The notes under the pieces are model-generated. The model searched no databases, was not told the DNA's origin, and was given only the letters and a program-made list of their open reading frames with translations. This document shows, in pieces, positions 16,584 to 25,522 of a stretch of 38,529 nt of DNA. This stretch comes from Syntrophomonadaceae bacterium (lineage in GTDB: Bacteria > Bacillota > Syntrophomonadia > Syntrophomonadales > Syntrophomonadaceae): assembly GCA_031270725.1 (NCBI GenBank), contig JAISWS010000165.1, positions 1-38,529 on the forward strand, given 5' to 3'. Within the stretch, counting starts at the first letter, position 1. Each line of letters begins with the position of its first letter. Made by a program: the position numbers and the translations under genes.

Positions 16584-18032
16584 ATGGCATACCGGGATTT
16601 AGGGGATTTTATAAAAACTTTGGAAGCGGCGGGAGAATTAAAGAGAATCAAAGCGGAAGTGGATCCGGAGTTGGAGATTACCGCTATTGTAGATAAAGTC
16701 AGCAAGGCTTACGGGCCGGCTTTGTTGTTTGAAAAGGTTAAGGGATCGGACTACCCGATCCTTATTAATGCTTTCGGCAGTGAAAAAAGAATGGCTATGA
16801 GCCTGAAATATGAAAATATCAATAATATTGCCGATGAAATAATTGAACTGCTTGATTTAGCCGGTCACGTACCCCAGGATGCCTTTTCCAAATTGAAATT
16901 GCTGCCTAAATTAGCCCGTATGACTTCCTTTGCCCCGCGCCTGGTGAAGAAAGGCGTTTGCCAGGAAGTAATATGCCAGGAGCCGGATCTGAGTCAGCTG
17001 CCGGTTTTGAAATGCTGGCCGGAAGACGCAGGCCGGTTTATCACTTTGCCGCAGGTCTATACCAAAGATCCTGACACCGGAAAGCGCAATGCGGGAATGT
17101 ACCGTTTGCAGGTTTATGATAGGCGGACTACCGGAATGCATTGGCATTTGCATCATGACGGAGCGCAAATATACAGAAAAAATTGCGCCGCCGGCCGCGA
17201 CACTCCCGTTGCGGTTGCTTTAGGCGGCGATCCGGCTGTGACTTATGCGGCTACCGCGCCGCTGCCGGCGGAAATTGATGAGCTGCTGTTCGCCGGATTT
17301 TTGAGAAAAAAACCGGTGGAAGTAGTGAAATGCCTTACCGTTGATTTAGAAGTTCCGGCTGACGCGGAGTTTATCATCGAAGGATATGTGTCTAAAGATG
17401 AGCGCCGTAAAGAAGGGCCTTTTGGAGATCATACCGGTTATTACTCGCTGGCCGGGGATTATCCGGTTTTTCACGTAACGGCGCTTACTCACGGGAAAAA
17501 TCCCGTATATCCCGCTACAGTGGTCGGCAAGCCGCCGCAGGAAGATTGTTATCTGGCTTTGGCCACGGCAAAAATATTTCTGCCTTTGCTGAGGTTTCAG
17601 CTGCCGGAAATAGCGGATATGCATTTGCCTATGGAAGGGGTTTTCCATAATTGTGTTTTTGTTTCCATAAAAAAATCTTTTCCTGGCCATGCCCGTAAAC
17701 TGATGAATTCTTTATGGGGAATGGGGCAGATGATGTTTTCCAAATTTATCTTCGTGGTTGACGCTGAGGTCAATGTTCATGATACGGCTGAGGTGATGTG
17801 GAAAGTGTACAATAATGTGGATCCACGCCGGGATACTATGATTACGGAAGGGCCGCTGGACGTTCTGGACCATTCCGCCCCTCTGCCGCTTTTAGGCTCC
17901 AAAATGGGAATAGACGCGACTAAGAAATGGCCGGAGGAGGGGCATGGCCGGGAATGGCCCAACGATATAATAATGACGGATGAAATTCTGCGGCTTATTG
18001 AAAAAAGGTGGCGCGAATACGGGATTGAATAG
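16584..18032 (+). CDS. ubiD: UbiD-family prenyl-FMN-dependent decarboxylase
   Basis: 482 aa, full length for UbiD. Family decarboxylases remove the ring carboxylate in ubiquinone or (futalosine-route) menaquinone synthesis. The prenyl-FMN/Mn site is recognisable in AGMYRLQVYDRRTTGMHWHLH, and the catalytic Glu277 and Asp/Glu cluster in KEGPFGDHTGYYS. The C terminus has the oligomerisation region (DPRRDTMITEGPLDVLDHSAP). ATG at 16584 follows GGGGAGG. UbiA and UbiX genes follow at once, giving a complete prenylate-decarboxylate-cofactor trio. Such trios in Clostridia are associated with menaquinone; no mqnA-D genes lie in the window, so substrate is inferred. Confidence 0.93.
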   Translation: MAYRDLGDFIKTLEAAGELKRIKAEVDPELEITAIVDKVSKAYGPALLFEKVKGSDYPILINAFGSEKRMAMSLKYENINNIADEIIELLDLAGHVPQDAFSKLKLLPKLARMTSFAPRLVKKGVCQEVICQEPDLSQLPVLKCWPEDAGRFITLPQVYTKDPDTGKRNAGMYRLQVYDRRTTGMHWHLHHDGAQIYRKNCAAGRDTPVAVALGGDPAVTYAATAPLPAEIDELLFAGFLRKKPVEVVKCLTVDLEVPADAEFIIEGYVSKDERRKEGPFGDHTGYYSLAGDYPVFHVTALTHGKNPVYPATVVGKPPQEDCYLALATAKIFLPLLRFQLPEIADMHLPMEGVFHNCVFVSIKKSFPGHARKLMNSLWGMGQMMFSKFIFVVDAEVNVHDTAEVMWKVYNNVDPRRDTMITEGPLDVLDHSAPLPLLGSKMGIDATKKWPEEGHGREWPNDIIMTDEILRLIEKRWREYGIE

Positions 18033-18873
18033 AATAAAAGCTTTTTTTTCGTTAATTGATATAGGGCATACTCTGTTTGGGTTACCGTTCGCTTACTTAG
18101 GGGCTTGTTTAGCGGCTGGGGGGCTTCCCGGCGGACATGATGTTTTATGGATAACCTCGGCTATGATAGGAGCCAGAACCGCCGCTTTATGCCTTAACCG
18201 TTTGATAGACTACCATATTGATAAAGCCAACCCGAGGACGGCGGGCTGGGTATTGCCTTCCGGCAGGCTGTCCCGTAAAGCGGTGGGGTTCATTACCTTT
18301 TTATGTTTAATTTTACTGTTTTTTTCAGCGGCGCGGTTGAATAATTTATGCTTTAAATTAGCGCCGCTGGCGGTAGTATGTTTGTATTTTTATTCTTTTA
18401 CCAAACGCTTTACCTGGTGGTGCCACTTTATATTAGGGGCCGTTATAGGGTTGGGCCCGATAGGGGGCTATATCGGGGTGGCCGGAATAATCGACGGCAG
18501 AACCTTTTTATTAGGCATGGCGGTGGCAACGTGGATTGCCGGTTTTGATATCATGTATGCCTGTCAGGATATAGAATTTGACCGCGCGAACGGCCTTTAC
18601 TCCATTCCCGCGCGTTTTGGGGAAAGAGGGGCCTTGCGTTTTTCGGCGGCGTTTCATATACTGGCCGTTATTTTCATGATAGGAGCCGGAGCGGCTTTCA
18701 GGCTTTCCTGGTGGTATTATACCGGAGTGGCAATAGCGGCTTTGGTCTTGGCTATAGAACACCGGATAGTAAGGCCGGGAGAATTCAGCCGCGTAAATCT
18801 GGCTTCTTTCGGACTGAATCGTTATGTGAGCCTGATAATTTTGATTGCCGCTTTAATAGATATGCGTTTTTAA
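18025..18873 (+). CDS. ubiA: UbiA-family prenyltransferase
   Basis: Integral membrane enzyme that joins a polyprenyl chain to an aromatic acid. Eight to nine helices are visible. Both aspartate-rich motifs are present: NRLIDYHIDKANPRT (first) and YACQDIEFDRANGLYSIP (second). The N terminus MNRIKAFFSLIDIGHTLFGLPFAYLGA-like matches the family start, so I prefer the TTG at 18025, which overlaps the ubiD stop by 8 bp; an ATG at 17980 would add 15 residues inside ubiD. About 282 aa. Translation is probably coupled to ubiD. Confidence 0.9.
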   Translation: MNRIKAFFSLIDIGHTLFGLPFAYLGACLAAGGLPGGHDVLWITSAMIGARTAALCLNRLIDYHIDKANPRTAGWVLPSGRLSRKAVGFITFLCLILLFFSAARLNNLCFKLAPLAVVCLYFYSFTKRFTWWCHFILGAVIGLGPIGGYIGVAGIIDGRTFLLGMAVATWIAGFDIMYACQDIEFDRANGLYSIPARFGERGALRFSAAFHILAVIFMIGAGAAFRLSWWYYTGVAIAALVLAIEHRIVRPGEFSRVNLASFGLNRYVSLIILIAALIDMRF

Positions 18874-18986
18874 AACGCGGCGGCGGCCTGATGGCCTGCT
18901 TTGTTCAAAAGAAGACGAAGCCGGTTTTATTAGGGTTTGGGGTTTAAAAATTATTAAAACATTTGTGAGAATGGGGAAGTGCGGCA

Positions 18987-19571
18987 ATGTCAGAATATAT
19001 TGTGGCTTTAACCGGTGCCAGCGGGGCTGTTTACGGGATACGATTACTGCGGGAGCTGCTGCGGCGCGAGCATACCGTGCATTTGGTTGTAAGCGAAGCG
19101 GCGTATATAGTGCTGGGGCAGGAAATGGACCTTCATTTCGAACGTAAGCCGCATTTGTGGCGCGAGTATTTACCCGGTGATTTGCGGGTGTATTCTAATA
19201 AGGATATCGGGGCCAGGATAGCCAGCGGTTCGTATATAACAGCGGGTATGATTGTCATTCCGTGTACGATGGCTACTATTTCGGGACTGGCGTGCGGCAG
19301 TTCCGGGAATCTGACGGAGCGCGCCGCTGATGTGATGATGAAAGAAAAGCGAAAACTCATTGTAATACCGCGTGAAACACCGTTGAATAGTATCCATTTA
19401 AAGAATATGCTGGCTTTGTCAGAAATGGGGGTTCATATAATCCCCGCTATGCCGGCTTTTTATCATAAACCTCAAAGTATAGAGGATATGGTGGATTTCA
19501 TAGTATCGAAAGCGCTGGACGCGCTGGGGATAGAAAATTCACTGTATAACAGATATTCAGGCCAGGAATAA
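18987..19571 (+). CDS. ubiX: Flavin prenyltransferase UbiX
   Basis: Makes prenylated FMN from FMN and dimethylallyl phosphate, the cofactor of UbiD. 194 aa. The FMN-binding GASGAVYG loop is at residues 10-17, SSGNLTERAADVMMKE with the conserved TxRAADV lies in the middle, and the RETPLN motif follows; the C-terminal MPAFYHKP region binds the prenyl substrate. Start ATG at 18987 with GGGAAG upstream. The gap to ubiA is 113 bp without a visible gene. Confidence 0.95.
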   Translation: MSEYIVALTGASGAVYGIRLLRELLRREHTVHLVVSEAAYIVLGQEMDLHFERKPHLWREYLPGDLRVYSNKDIGARIASGSYITAGMIVIPCTMATISGLACGSSGNLTERAADVMMKEKRKLIVIPRETPLNSIHLKNMLALSEMGVHIIPAMPAFYHKPQSIEDMVDFIVSKALDALGIENSLYNRYSGQE

Positions 19572-19647
19572 CGGCGCAGCCGTTCATTTCATAAATAATC
19601 ATAATATTCATATACTTACTTTTTCTGTTACTTTATGATAAATTATT

Positions 19648-19813
19648 AAAGGGAACTTCTAATAACCTCCCGTTGCACACCTTCGGCGCGCCTTTCACCA
19701 CGCTTCTTCGCCGAAAAGCCTCGCCATACCGCCAGTATGGCCGCGTTTTTCGACTGTGGATCGCGGCGGGTCCGGGCCGAATCCGTACGCTGTCAGTTAT
19801 TAGGCGTCCCTTA
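19648..19813. mobile_element. MITE-like element with terminal inverted repeats
   Basis: About 166 bp. The left end AAGGGAACTTCTAATAAC and the reverse complement of the right end, AAGGGACGCCTAATAAC, differ by a few bases. Inside are strong hairpins: GCCATAC-CGCCA-GTATGGC (19723-19741), extended by CGAAAA/TTTTCG (19712-19752), and the alternative TTCGGCG/CGCCGAA (19682-19715). The element is more GC-rich than its flanks, carries no transposase and has no credible ORF. It ends 47 bp before the polyprenyl synthase start. Only one copy is in this window, so mobility is inferred from structure. Confidence 0.6.
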
Positions 19814-19859
19814 AAGATAATCGGAAAGTTTTACGGACAGAGGCCGCGAAGGGGTTTAC

Positions 19860-20828
19860 ATGGAAAATTTTAGTTTATTCGCGAGTGTCGCGGATGATTT
19901 GGCCGCGGTAGAAGAAAAATTAAAAGCGTATACGTGCAGTTCCCTGGAAATTATGAACCGGGCTTCACTTCAGCTGATAGAAGCCGGCGGGAAAAGATTA
20001 AGGCCCGCTTTCACGCTTTTGACCGCGAAAATGTATAAGGAAGATTTGCGGGACGTTATTCCGCTGGCGGCGGCTTTGGAAATGATTCATATGGCAACCT
20101 TGGTTCATGATGACGTGATAGACAATTCTTTGACCCGCCGCGGGCAAGCGACAGTAAAAAATATCTGGGGGAACCGTTTTTCCATTTATTTGGGGAATCA
20201 TATGTTTGCCCGTTCTTTATCGATCATTGCCGGCTATAATCGCGGCGATTTGCTGGAAGTACTGGCGGACGCCAGTATGAAAATATGCGAAGGCGAAATA
20301 ATCCAGATGTTCGGATGGTACAATCTGAACCTGGGCATGAAGAATTATTTGCAGCGTATCCAGAGGAAAACGGCTGTCCTGCTTTCGGTGAGCTGCGCTT
20401 TGGGCGCTATGCTCTGCGATATCTCCGAAGGGCAAATAGTATTGCATAAAAAATTCGGCTATTATTTGGGTATGGCTTATCAGGTAATTGATGATATTTT
20501 AGATTTTGTAGCCGATGAAAAAATATTAGGAAAACCTTCCGGCAGCGATATCCGCCAGGGGGTAATAACTCTGCCGGCTATTTACGCTTTGCGCCGGGGG
20601 GAAAATAAAGAAGAACTGGCCTGCTGGCTGTCGTCGCCTGAAAAATGCCGCGAGCGCGTGAATGACATTATCGGAGCCGTTCTGGATTCCGGAGGGATTG
20701 ATTATGCTTATGGCGTCGCGCGGGCTTTTTGCGAAAGGGCCATGCGCCAGTTGGATAAAATGCCGCCCGGCGCCCCGAAAGAAGAGTTTATGAAAATCAC
20801 GGAATTCGTAATAAACAGGAATTTTTAA
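19860..20828 (+). CDS. hepT: Long-chain polyprenyl diphosphate synthase (HepT-like)
   Basis: Makes the isoprenoid tail of the quinone from IPP and farnesyl diphosphate. 322 aa. Motifs in order: GGKRLRP at 43-49, first Asp-rich motif HDDVID with Asp84, 85 and 88, and second Asp-rich motif YQVIDDILDF near 209-218, plus GKPSGSDIRQG. It therefore has every catalytic motif that the degenerate homologue at 15699 lacks. Start ATG at 19860; upstream sequence AGGCCGCGAAGGGG gives a weak ribosome-binding site. Chain length (C35-C50) cannot be read reliably. Confidence 0.93.
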   Translation: MENFSLFASVADDLAAVEEKLKAYTCSSLEIMNRASLQLIEAGGKRLRPAFTLLTAKMYKEDLRDVIPLAAALEMIHMATLVHDDVIDNSLTRRGQATVKNIWGNRFSIYLGNHMFARSLSIIAGYNRGDLLEVLADASMKICEGEIIQMFGWYNLNLGMKNYLQRIQRKTAVLLSVSCALGAMLCDISEGQIVLHKKFGYYLGMAYQVIDDILDFVADEKILGKPSGSDIRQGVITLPAIYALRRGENKEELACWLSSPEKCRERVNDIIGAVLDSGGIDYAYGVARAFCERAMRQLDKMPPGAPKEEFMKITEFVINRNF

Positions 20829-21079
20829 AAAACCGCCGTAAGGCTTTACAGTTTACCGGAAAAACCGTTCTGAGGAAAATAATAAGAACCGGCTTTACTT
20901 TGTGCGCGATATTTGTCATAATTAAAAATGTGAATTATATTTAAAACAGTATTCATTATTATTGCCGGAAAAGGATATTTACTTGAAGCGCGGCGGTTGT
21001 TTGAGGGTAAAAAACGGCATATGTTGAGCGTGGGTGAATATAATGGAATTGCGAGAACCTGAAGATAATAAATGTGAAT

Positions 21080-21109
21080 AGGCCTGTGTCCAATGACAGG
21101 CTTATTTTT
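21080..21109 (+). terminator. Terminator or attenuator hairpin before the heme operon
   Basis: AGGCCTGT (21080-21087) pairs with ACAGGCTT (21096-21103), one G-U, followed by ATTTTTA. It lies only 26 bp before the precorrin-2 dehydrogenase start and 250 bp after hepT. This suggests attenuation of a hem transcript at least as much as simple termination. A TATAAT at 21038-21043 has no good -35 box. The rest of 20829-21079 shows no gene. Confidence 0.5.
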
Positions 21110-21134
21110 ACTTAACGAGGGCTTGGGAGTGAAA

Positions 21135-21776
21135 ATGGAAACATTATTTCCTGTTTTTTTGAATTTAGCCGGCAAAAACTGCCTGGTTGTCGGCGGGGGG
21201 CGGGTAGCGACCCGTAAGGCCGCCGATTTATTGGATTATAAAGCGGAAATAACCGTAGTAAGCCCCGAAGCGGGAGCCAAAATTAAAGGCTGGGACGAAA
21301 CCGGCGGCATAGTCTGGCGGAAAAAACTTTTCAGCCCTGATGATTTGTCCGGTATGTACCTGGTTATGGCGGCAACCGGCAGTCCGCTTTTGAATCGGGA
21401 AATAGCTGAATTATGCCGCCGGCGGGGGATTATGATAAACGCGGCGGATGATCCCGACAATTGTGATTTTTTCGTACCGTCCGTGATGAGGCGCAAGTCT
21501 CTGGCCATAGCTGTTTCCACTGAAGGGAAAAGCCCTTTATTCGCCCGTTTGCTGCGCCAAAGGCTGGAAAGTGTAATAACGGACAGTTATGGGGATTTAG
21601 TGGAATTACTGGGGGAGAAACGGGAAATTATCAGGGCTATGGCGCTTGACGACAGCCAGCGCCGGCAGCTAGTGACTTCTTTAATTGATGAAAGTACGCT
21701 GGAATTTTTGGAACAAGGCGAATATGAAAAAATAAGGGAGAGGATCGAAAAATGTATGTCCTCGCGGCAGGGTTGA
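21135..21776 (+). CDS. Precorrin-2 dehydrogenase (CysG N-terminal/Met8 type)
   Basis: Oxidises precorrin-2 to sirohydrochlorin with NAD+. 213 aa; the N terminus is an NAD-binding Rossmann fold (LVVGGGRVATRKA) followed by AADDPDNCDFFVPSVMRR, which carries the Asp used for dehydrogenation and chelation in Met8/CysG, and AVSTEGKSPLFARLLRQ. No separate sirohydrochlorin ferrochelatase gene (SirB/CbiK) is in the window, so this enzyme may also insert iron, as Met8 does; that is inference. ATG 21135 follows GGGAG and matches the family start; a GTG at 21129 and TTG at 21093 are less likely. The end overlaps hemA by 25 bp. Confidence 0.9.
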   Translation: METLFPVFLNLAGKNCLVVGGGRVATRKAADLLDYKAEITVVSPEAGAKIKGWDETGGIVWRKKLFSPDDLSGMYLVMAATGSPLLNREIAELCRRRGIMINAADDPDNCDFFVPSVMRRKSLAIAVSTEGKSPLFARLLRQRLESVITDSYGDLVELLGEKREIIRAMALDDSQRRQLVTSLIDESTLEFLEQGEYEKIRERIEKCMSSRQG

Positions 21777-23071
21777 ATCACAGGAAAGCGCCGATAGAAA
21801 TAAGGGAACGATTTTCAGTTTTTGGTTCTGACTTAGAAAGAGGTTATACTTTTTTAGCGGAAAATGACGCGGTTGAAGGGGCGGTTATCCTATCGACCTG
21901 CAACAGAATGGAAGTTTATATCACTACCAAGGATATAAAGCAAGGGTTCGCGGCGCAAATGGGATATTTTCAAAAATCTTCCCAGCTGTCCATAGGTGAT
22001 TTCCAGCCCTATATTTATCAGTTAAGCTGTGATGAAGCTATGCTGCATCTGTTTCGTGTTATTTCCGGCCTGGATTCTATGATATTAGGGGAAGCGCAGA
22101 TTCTTAAACAGGTGAAAGAGGCTTATCAGACGGCCGTTGATTATAACGCTACCGACAGTGTTCTGAATATATTATTTCACAAAGCGATGTTTGTAGGGAA
22201 AAGGGTGCATACAGATACGAATATTGACAGATACCCCACTTCGATAAGTCACGCGGCGGCGGATTTGGCGGTTCAGGAATTGGGAAATTTAGCTGATAAG
22301 AGGGTCTTAGTTATCGGCGCGGGGGAAATAGGTGAAATAACGGTCCAGTGCCTGCTGCAGCATGGGGCGAAGTCAGTTGCCCTCGCCAACCGCACGTTTG
22401 AACGGGCCAGGCGCATGGCGGATAAATATAATGTCCGGGCCGTTAATTTTGGTGATTTGCCTGAAGAATTTTCCGGTGCTGACCTGGTAATAAGCTGTAC
22501 CGATACCGGCGGCCGTTACATTTTAAAGCGGGAAATATACGGCCATTTACTGGAGCGGCGTATGGGCGGCAAGATGCTTATGATCGATATATCCGTTCCC
22601 CGTAATATAGATCCGGAGCTGGCTGATATACCGGGGAGCTGTTTGTTTGATATAGACCGGTTGCGGGATGTCGTGGACGATAACCACGCTGAACGCGTCA
22701 GGGAGGCTTTTGAGGCCGAAAAGATCGTAAAAGAGGAACTGAATAAATTTATTGCCTGGCTGGACGGCATGTATGTTATTCCGGTCATTACAGCGTTAAA
22801 ATCCCATGGAGAAGAAATCAAGAAGAGAGAACTGAAGAAAGCCTACAATAAATTGGGAAAACTCAACGAAAGAGAACAGAATATTTTAAATACGCTGGCG
22901 CATTCTATAGTTAACCAGCTGCTGCATGACCCTATTGTCATTTTGAAAGAAATGGCCGATAAGCAGCAGGGGCATTATTATGCCGAAATAGTAAAAAAAA
23001 TGTTCTCTCTTTCCGTCATGTCGGGAGAATGGGAGAGTAATAAGCATGCTGAGGTTAGGCACCAGAGGTAG
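21752..23071 (+). CDS. hemA: Glutamyl-tRNA reductase
   Basis: First enzyme of C5 tetrapyrrole synthesis: reduces Glu-tRNA to glutamate-1-semialdehyde. 439 aa. Catalytic Cys50 lies in LSTCNRMEVY; the MILGEAQILKQVK motif follows; the NADPH-binding domain has VLVIGAGEIGE; the C-terminal dimerisation helix is present. Start ATG at 21752 lies inside the end of the previous gene. HemA is normally the control point of the pathway; no heme-binding regulatory motif is visible at its N terminus. Confidence 0.97.
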   Translation: MYVLAAGLNHRKAPIEIRERFSVFGSDLERGYTFLAENDAVEGAVILSTCNRMEVYITTKDIKQGFAAQMGYFQKSSQLSIGDFQPYIYQLSCDEAMLHLFRVISGLDSMILGEAQILKQVKEAYQTAVDYNATDSVLNILFHKAMFVGKRVHTDTNIDRYPTSISHAAADLAVQELGNLADKRVLVIGAGEIGEITVQCLLQHGAKSVALANRTFERARRMADKYNVRAVNFGDLPEEFSGADLVISCTDTGGRYILKREIYGHLLERRMGGKMLMIDISVPRNIDPELADIPGSCLFDIDRLRDVVDDNHAERVREAFEAEKIVKEELNKFIAWLDGMYVIPVITALKSHGEEIKKRELKKAYNKLGKLNEREQNILNTLAHSIVNQLLHDPIVILKEMADKQQGHYYAEIVKKMFSLSVMSGEWESNKHAEVRHQR

Positions 23072-23963
23072 CCGGTTGGCTTTGGCGCAGACTGAACTCG
23101 TGAAAGCGGAATTGAAAAAAATATATCCGCGGGTGGAGACGGAAACAGTAGTCATCAGGACCAGCGGCGATAAAATAACGGATACGGCTTTATGGGCTGT
23201 TGGAGATAAAGGGCTTTTTACCAGGGAGCTTGACCAGGCTTTAACCAAAGGCGGGATAGACGCCGCGGTACATAGTCTGAAAGATATTCCGGCGCAGGTT
23301 GAGGACGGGCTGATTATAGCCGCGGTATTGAAAAGAGAAGACCCTCGGGATGTGATTATTTCTCACAAAGGCTTTACCTGGAATACTTTGCCGCCGGAAG
23401 CCAAAATAGGCACCTCCAGTCTGAGACGGCGCGCCCAGCTTAAATATAAGCGCCCGGATTTGCGGGTGGAAGATTTGCGGGGCAATGTGGAAACCCGTAT
23501 TAAAAAAATGCGGGACGGTGATTTGGACGCTATTGTTTTAGCGTATGCCGGAGTGAGGCGTTTGGGCATGGATAGCCTGATTACCGATTATTTGCCGGTT
23601 GACATTATGATGCCGGCTGCGGGGCAGGGAGCCATAGCGCTTCAGACCAGAGCGGGAGAAAAGGAAACCCGGCAATTGCTGGCGGGTTTAAATGACGCCC
23701 CTACTTACTGGGCTGTTACAGCGGAAAGGAGCTTTTTGCGGGAGCTTCAAGGCGGTTGCCGGGCGCCGGTCGGAGCTTTCGCCCGGGCGGAAAAAGATGG
23801 TCTGAATATAACCGGTTTGATTTTTGGGCTGGAAGGCGAACGCGGGTGCCGGGCGGCTTTGTCCGGAGAGCTTGCCGCCGCTGAAAGTTTAGGGAAAAAT
23901 TTAGCCCGGCGGCTGTTGTCGGCGGGCGGAAACGAAATTTTAAAAAACATAAAACAGCGATAA
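23046..23963 (+). CDS. hemC: Hydroxymethylbilane synthase
   Basis: Polymerises four porphobilinogens to hydroxymethylbilane. 305 aa. N-terminal LRLGTRGSRLALAQT, central VHSLKDIPA and GTSSLRRRAQL, and the dipyrromethane-cofactor Cys at residue 238 (LQGGCRAPVGA) are all present. The ATG at 23046 overlaps hemA by 26 bp. It is followed after 20 bp by the cobA-hemD fusion. Confidence 0.97.
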   Translation: MLRLGTRGSRLALAQTELVKAELKKIYPRVETETVVIRTSGDKITDTALWAVGDKGLFTRELDQALTKGGIDAAVHSLKDIPAQVEDGLIIAAVLKREDPRDVIISHKGFTWNTLPPEAKIGTSSLRRRAQLKYKRPDLRVEDLRGNVETRIKKMRDGDLDAIVLAYAGVRRLGMDSLITDYLPVDIMMPAAGQGAIALQTRAGEKETRQLLAGLNDAPTYWAVTAERSFLRELQGGCRAPVGAFARAEKDGLNITGLIFGLEGERGCRAALSGELAAAESLGKNLARRLLSAGGNEILKNIKQR

Positions 23964-23983
23964 ATGGCTGTCAGGAGCAGCGT

Positions 23984-25522
23984 ATGAAAAAAGGCATAAT
24001 CTATTTGGTCGGAGCAGGACCCGGTGACCCGGGGCTTTTTACCATTAAAGGCAAAAGTGTTATGGAAACAGCGGATGTAGTAGTATTTGACCGCTTAGTC
24101 AGTAAAAGGATATTAGCTTATGCCCCGCAGGGAGCCGAGATGATTTACGTGGGGAAAAAAGCCGGAGAGCACGTTATGTCCCAGGATGACATAAACGCTG
24201 TTTTAGCGCAAAAAGCGGAGGCCGGTAAGACGGTGGTGCGGTTAAAGGGCGGGGATCCTTTTTTATTCGGACGCGGAGGGGAAGAAGCCCAGTATATAAG
24301 GGAACGGGGACTGGATTTTGAAATAGTGCCGGGAATTACCTCGGCGGCGGCGGCGCCTGCTTACGCGGGGATTCCGCTTACCCACCGCGATAATAATTCC
24401 TCTTTGACTATTATTGCCGGACATGAAAGTCCGGAAAAAAACCAAAGCTCTGTTAATTGGGAATTGTTAGGCAAAAGTAAGGGAACTTTGGTTTTTTTAA
24501 TGGGAGTAAAAAATTTGCGTTTTATTTGCCGCCGGCTGATGGAGTGCGGGAAGGACGCGGACACTCCGGCGGCGCTTATTCGCTGGGGAACCTGGCCGGA
24601 ACAGCTGGTGCTGACCGGACGGCTGGATACGGTCGCGCGGTTGGCGGAGGAGAGGAATATCCGACCGCCGGCGGTTATAGTCATAGGGAAAGTAGTGGAA
24701 ATGCGTGAACAATTGGCGTGGCTGGAGAAAAAACCGCTGTGGGGTAAAAAAATTGTGGTTACCAGAACCCGGGCGCAAGCCGGCGTGATGGCGGAAAAAA
24801 TTCAAGCCCTGGGGGGAGAGGCGATTGAATTTCCCGTGATTGCTGTCGAAAGGGAAACGGATTTAAAGAATCTTCATAACGCTTTAAAAAACATTAATCA
24901 CTATGACTGGCTTATATTTACCAGCGTCAACGGGGTAAATATTTTTTGGGACGAAGTTATAAAATACGGGCTGGATATAAGGGCTTTTTATGATATTAAA
25001 ATAGCGGCCATCGGAGCAGCTACGCGGAAAGCCCTGGAGGGACGGGGACTGAAAGTTCAGTCTGTTCCCGCCGAATTCCGGGCTGAAGGCATGGTGGAAG
25101 CTCTCAGCAAAGAGATTGCCGGGGGACAATGGGCGCTTTTGCCCCGGGCCCGGGGAGCGCGGACTTTACTGCCGGACAGTTTACGGGGACGCGGCGTGCG
25201 CGTGAACGAAATTTATCTTTACCAGGCGGTAACAGACGCTGGAACGAACCATACGCTAAGGGATGACATTATAAAAGGCGCTTTTGATTATTTAACTTTT
25301 ACCAGCTCCTCAGCCGTTGATAATTTTGTTAAAATAATAGGACAGGAAAATGCCGTAACGCTGGATAAAAAGGTAAGGGTATCGTGTATAGGGCCTGTAA
25401 CCGCTGATACGGCTGAGAAATACGGATTTACGGTTCATGTACGCGCGGACGTTTACACCGTTGATGGTTTGCTGGAGGCGGTTATGGACGATGTAAAAGT
25501 ACAAAGGGGGAATGATTTTTGA
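23984..25522 (+). CDS. cobA-hemD: Fused uroporphyrinogen-III C-methyltransferase / uroporphyrinogen-III synthase
   Basis: A 512-aa fusion. Residues 1 to about 245 are the SAM-dependent methyltransferase that makes precorrin-2: YLVGAGPGDPGLFT, KGGDPFLFGRGGEEA and GITSAAAAPAYAGIPLTHR are all present. Residues from about 255 on form uroporphyrinogen-III synthase (KIVVTRTRAQAGVMAEKI, DWLIFTSVNGVNIF, FTSSSAVDNF), which cyclises hydroxymethylbilane. The fusion channels uroporphyrinogen III to siroheme, fitting a pathway that makes heme from siroheme. Such fusions are known in Clostridia. ATG at 23984; its end overlaps the TTG start of nirJ1 by 4 bp. Confidence 0.96.
   Translation: MKKGIIYLVGAGPGDPGLFTIKGKSVMETADVVVFDRLVSKRILAYAPQGAEMIYVGKKAGEHVMSQDDINAVLAQKAEAGKTVVRLKGGDPFLFGRGGEEAQYIRERGLDFEIVPGITSAAAAPAYAGIPLTHRDNNSSLTIIAGHESPEKNQSSVNWELLGKSKGTLVFLMGVKNLRFICRRLMECGKDADTPAALIRWGTWPEQLVLTGRLDTVARLAEERNIRPPAVIVIGKVVEMREQLAWLEKKPLWGKKIVVTRTRAQAGVMAEKIQALGGEAIEFPVIAVERETDLKNLHNALKNINHYDWLIFTSVNGVNIFWDEVIKYGLDIRAFYDIKIAAIGAATRKALEGRGLKVQSVPAEFRAEGMVEALSKEIAGGQWALLPRARGARTLLPDSLRGRGVRVNEIYLYQAVTDAGTNHTLRDDIIKGAFDYLTFTSSSAVDNFVKIIGQENAVTLDKKVRVSCIGPVTADTAEKYGFTVHVRADVYTVDGLLEAVMDDVKVQRGNDF

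Noticed and set aside
17980-18024. ATG start for ubiA inside ubiD
   Set aside because: Adds 15 non-conserved residues and a 53-bp overlap without a ribosome-binding site; TTG 18025 matches family starts, though not proven.
19673-19873. 66-aa ORF upstream of hepT
   Set aside because: Lies across the MITE-like hairpins and has no ribosome-binding site or recognisable sequence.
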